Assembly (NCBI RefSeq): GCF_032341995.1
Contig: NZ_CP135439.1
Span: forward strand, 1,426,001-1,490,000
DNA length: 64,000 nucleotides
DNA from: Domibacillus sp. DTU_2020_1001157_1_SI_ALB_TIR_016
GTDB lineage: Bacteria; Bacillota; Bacilli; Bacillales; Domibacillaceae
Direction: 5' to 3'
Shown: one piece after another, positions 63,461 through 64,000 of the stretch
How positions within the stretch are numbered: position 1 is the stretch's first letter
Layout of the letters: every line of letters begins with the position of its first letter
The notes under the pieces: generated by a model
The model's input: only the letters and a program-made list of their open reading frames with translations
Databases searched by the model: none
What the model was told of the DNA's origin: nothing
Program-made: the position numbers and the translations under genes

Positions 63461-64000
63461 TTGTCACTACATCTCAGCGGGCTGATGCCCAGGTAAGAGC
63501 GAGGGCAGCGGCGCTTGCTGAGCAGTTTGGAGTGCCCTTTATAGAACGGAAAAAGCAGCCGGTGAATAAGCTGGCTGCTTTTTATGAATGTCCGGTTCTG
63601 TTGGTATCAAAGGAGCGGCTTGAACTGCATGATGGCAGCGGGACGCCTTTCTTTTTCCATCCCGGGTCTGCGATGTTTCGCGTCAAGCGGCTGCTCGCGG
63701 GCGGAGAAGATGAGCTGGTAAACGTGTGCGGCCTGAAGAGCGGCATGTCGTTTTTAGACTGCACAATGGGACCGGCGGCCGACAGTATTACAGCTTCTGC
63801 GGCTGTAGGAGAGGCAGGACGCGTGCAATCGATAGAAGCAAATCCTTTTATTGCCCATATTGTCGGGGAAGGGCTTGGGTCATGGACAGACGGACCGGAG
63901 CCGCTGCTTGCGGCCATGAAAAGAATCGAGGTTCGGCCGGCCGATTATCATACGTATTTAAAAGAAGTGCCGGATGAATCATTTGATGTGGTTTATTTTG
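63457..64000 (+). CDS. ypiP: SAM-dependent methyltransferase, YpiP-like (3' end outside window)
   Basis: An open frame from GTG 63457 (GTGA overlap with brxA) runs to the end of the window, 181 residues. The N-terminal region (VTTSQRADAQVRARA, FIERKKQPVNKL) precedes a Rossmann methyltransferase with motif I FLDCTMGPAADSITASAAVG and motif IV-like DESFDVVYF at the edge. It resembles B. subtilis YpiP. Methyl acceptor unknown. The C terminus is missing because of the window edge. Confidence 0.85.
   Translation, partial: MIVTTSQRADAQVRARAAALAEQFGVPFIERKKQPVNKLAAFYECPVLLVSKERLELHDGSGTPFFFHPGSAMFRVKRLLAGGEDELVNVCGLKSGMSFLDCTMGPAADSITASAAVGEAGRVQSIEANPFIAHIVGEGLGSWTDGPEPLLAAMKRIEVRPADYHTYLKEVPDESFDVVYF

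Overview
The window is chromosomal DNA from a low-to-mid GC, endospore-forming member of the Bacillaceae. Gene content and order follow the Bacillus subtilis ypi-ypj-ypm-ypp-ypr-yps-ypb-ypg region: aroC-aroB-aroH-hisC-tyrA-aroA, ypiA/ypiB/ypiF, qcrABC, ypjA, ypjC, ypjD, dapB, mgsA, bshA, cca, birA, panBCD, dinG, ypmA/ypmB, aspB, dnaD, nth, ypoC, ponA/recU, yppE, mrfAB, gpsB, rnpB, ypsC, xpt-pbuX, dynA, ypcP, ypdQ/ypeP/ypeQ, ypgR, brxA and a ypiP-like gene. The genus cannot be fixed from the sequence alone.

Region by region. 1-5.6 kb is the end of the shikimate/aromatic supraoperon, without the trp genes that sit between aroH and hisC in B. subtilis. 5.7-11.9 kb holds ypiA, ypiB, ypiF, the menaquinol:cytochrome c reductase operon, ypjA, a very short ypjB-like gene and a YugP-type metallopeptidase. 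12-20.3 kb is a dense biosynthetic block (lysine, methylglyoxal, bacillithiol, tRNA CCA ends, biotin control, pantothenate); bshB1 is missing between mgsA and bshA. 20.3-36 kb carries DNA repair, replication and wall synthesis: dinG, dnaD, nth, PBP1a with an FN3 domain and repeat tail, recU and the mitomycin repair pair mrfA-mrfB. 36-42.7 kb holds gpsB, RNase P RNA, a PAS-GGDEF-EAL protein, an rRNA methyltransferase and a guanine-riboswitch-controlled xpt-pbuX operon.

42.8-48 kb is the accessory region. It is a graveyard of mobile-element scraps: two related integrase 5' fragments, an integrase/winged-helix fusion with frameshifts, and a phage-type helix-turn-helix gene joined to a glycerol kinase tail. 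These are followed by small, mostly intact genes, two of which have sigma-B-like promoters. One of those two (a DUF2188 protein) appears to start at ATA. 48-53.4 kb is a minus-strand operon of three exported proteins, two with S-layer-homology domains and one of these with a von Willebrand A domain. 53.5-64 kb returns to conserved genes: a CheX-like protein behind a sigma-D-type promoter, the two-headed dynamin DynA, a rhodanese, a flap-type exonuclease, two divergent RNase H-like genes, mntR, ypgR and brxA, ending inside a methyltransferase gene.

A second theme is non-coding repeats. A two-part GC-rich palindromic repeat occurs at 20.4-20.7 kb and, inverted, at 40.1-40.4 kb. These loci, and a 140-bp element at 12.0 kb, lie between pairs of transcription terminators.
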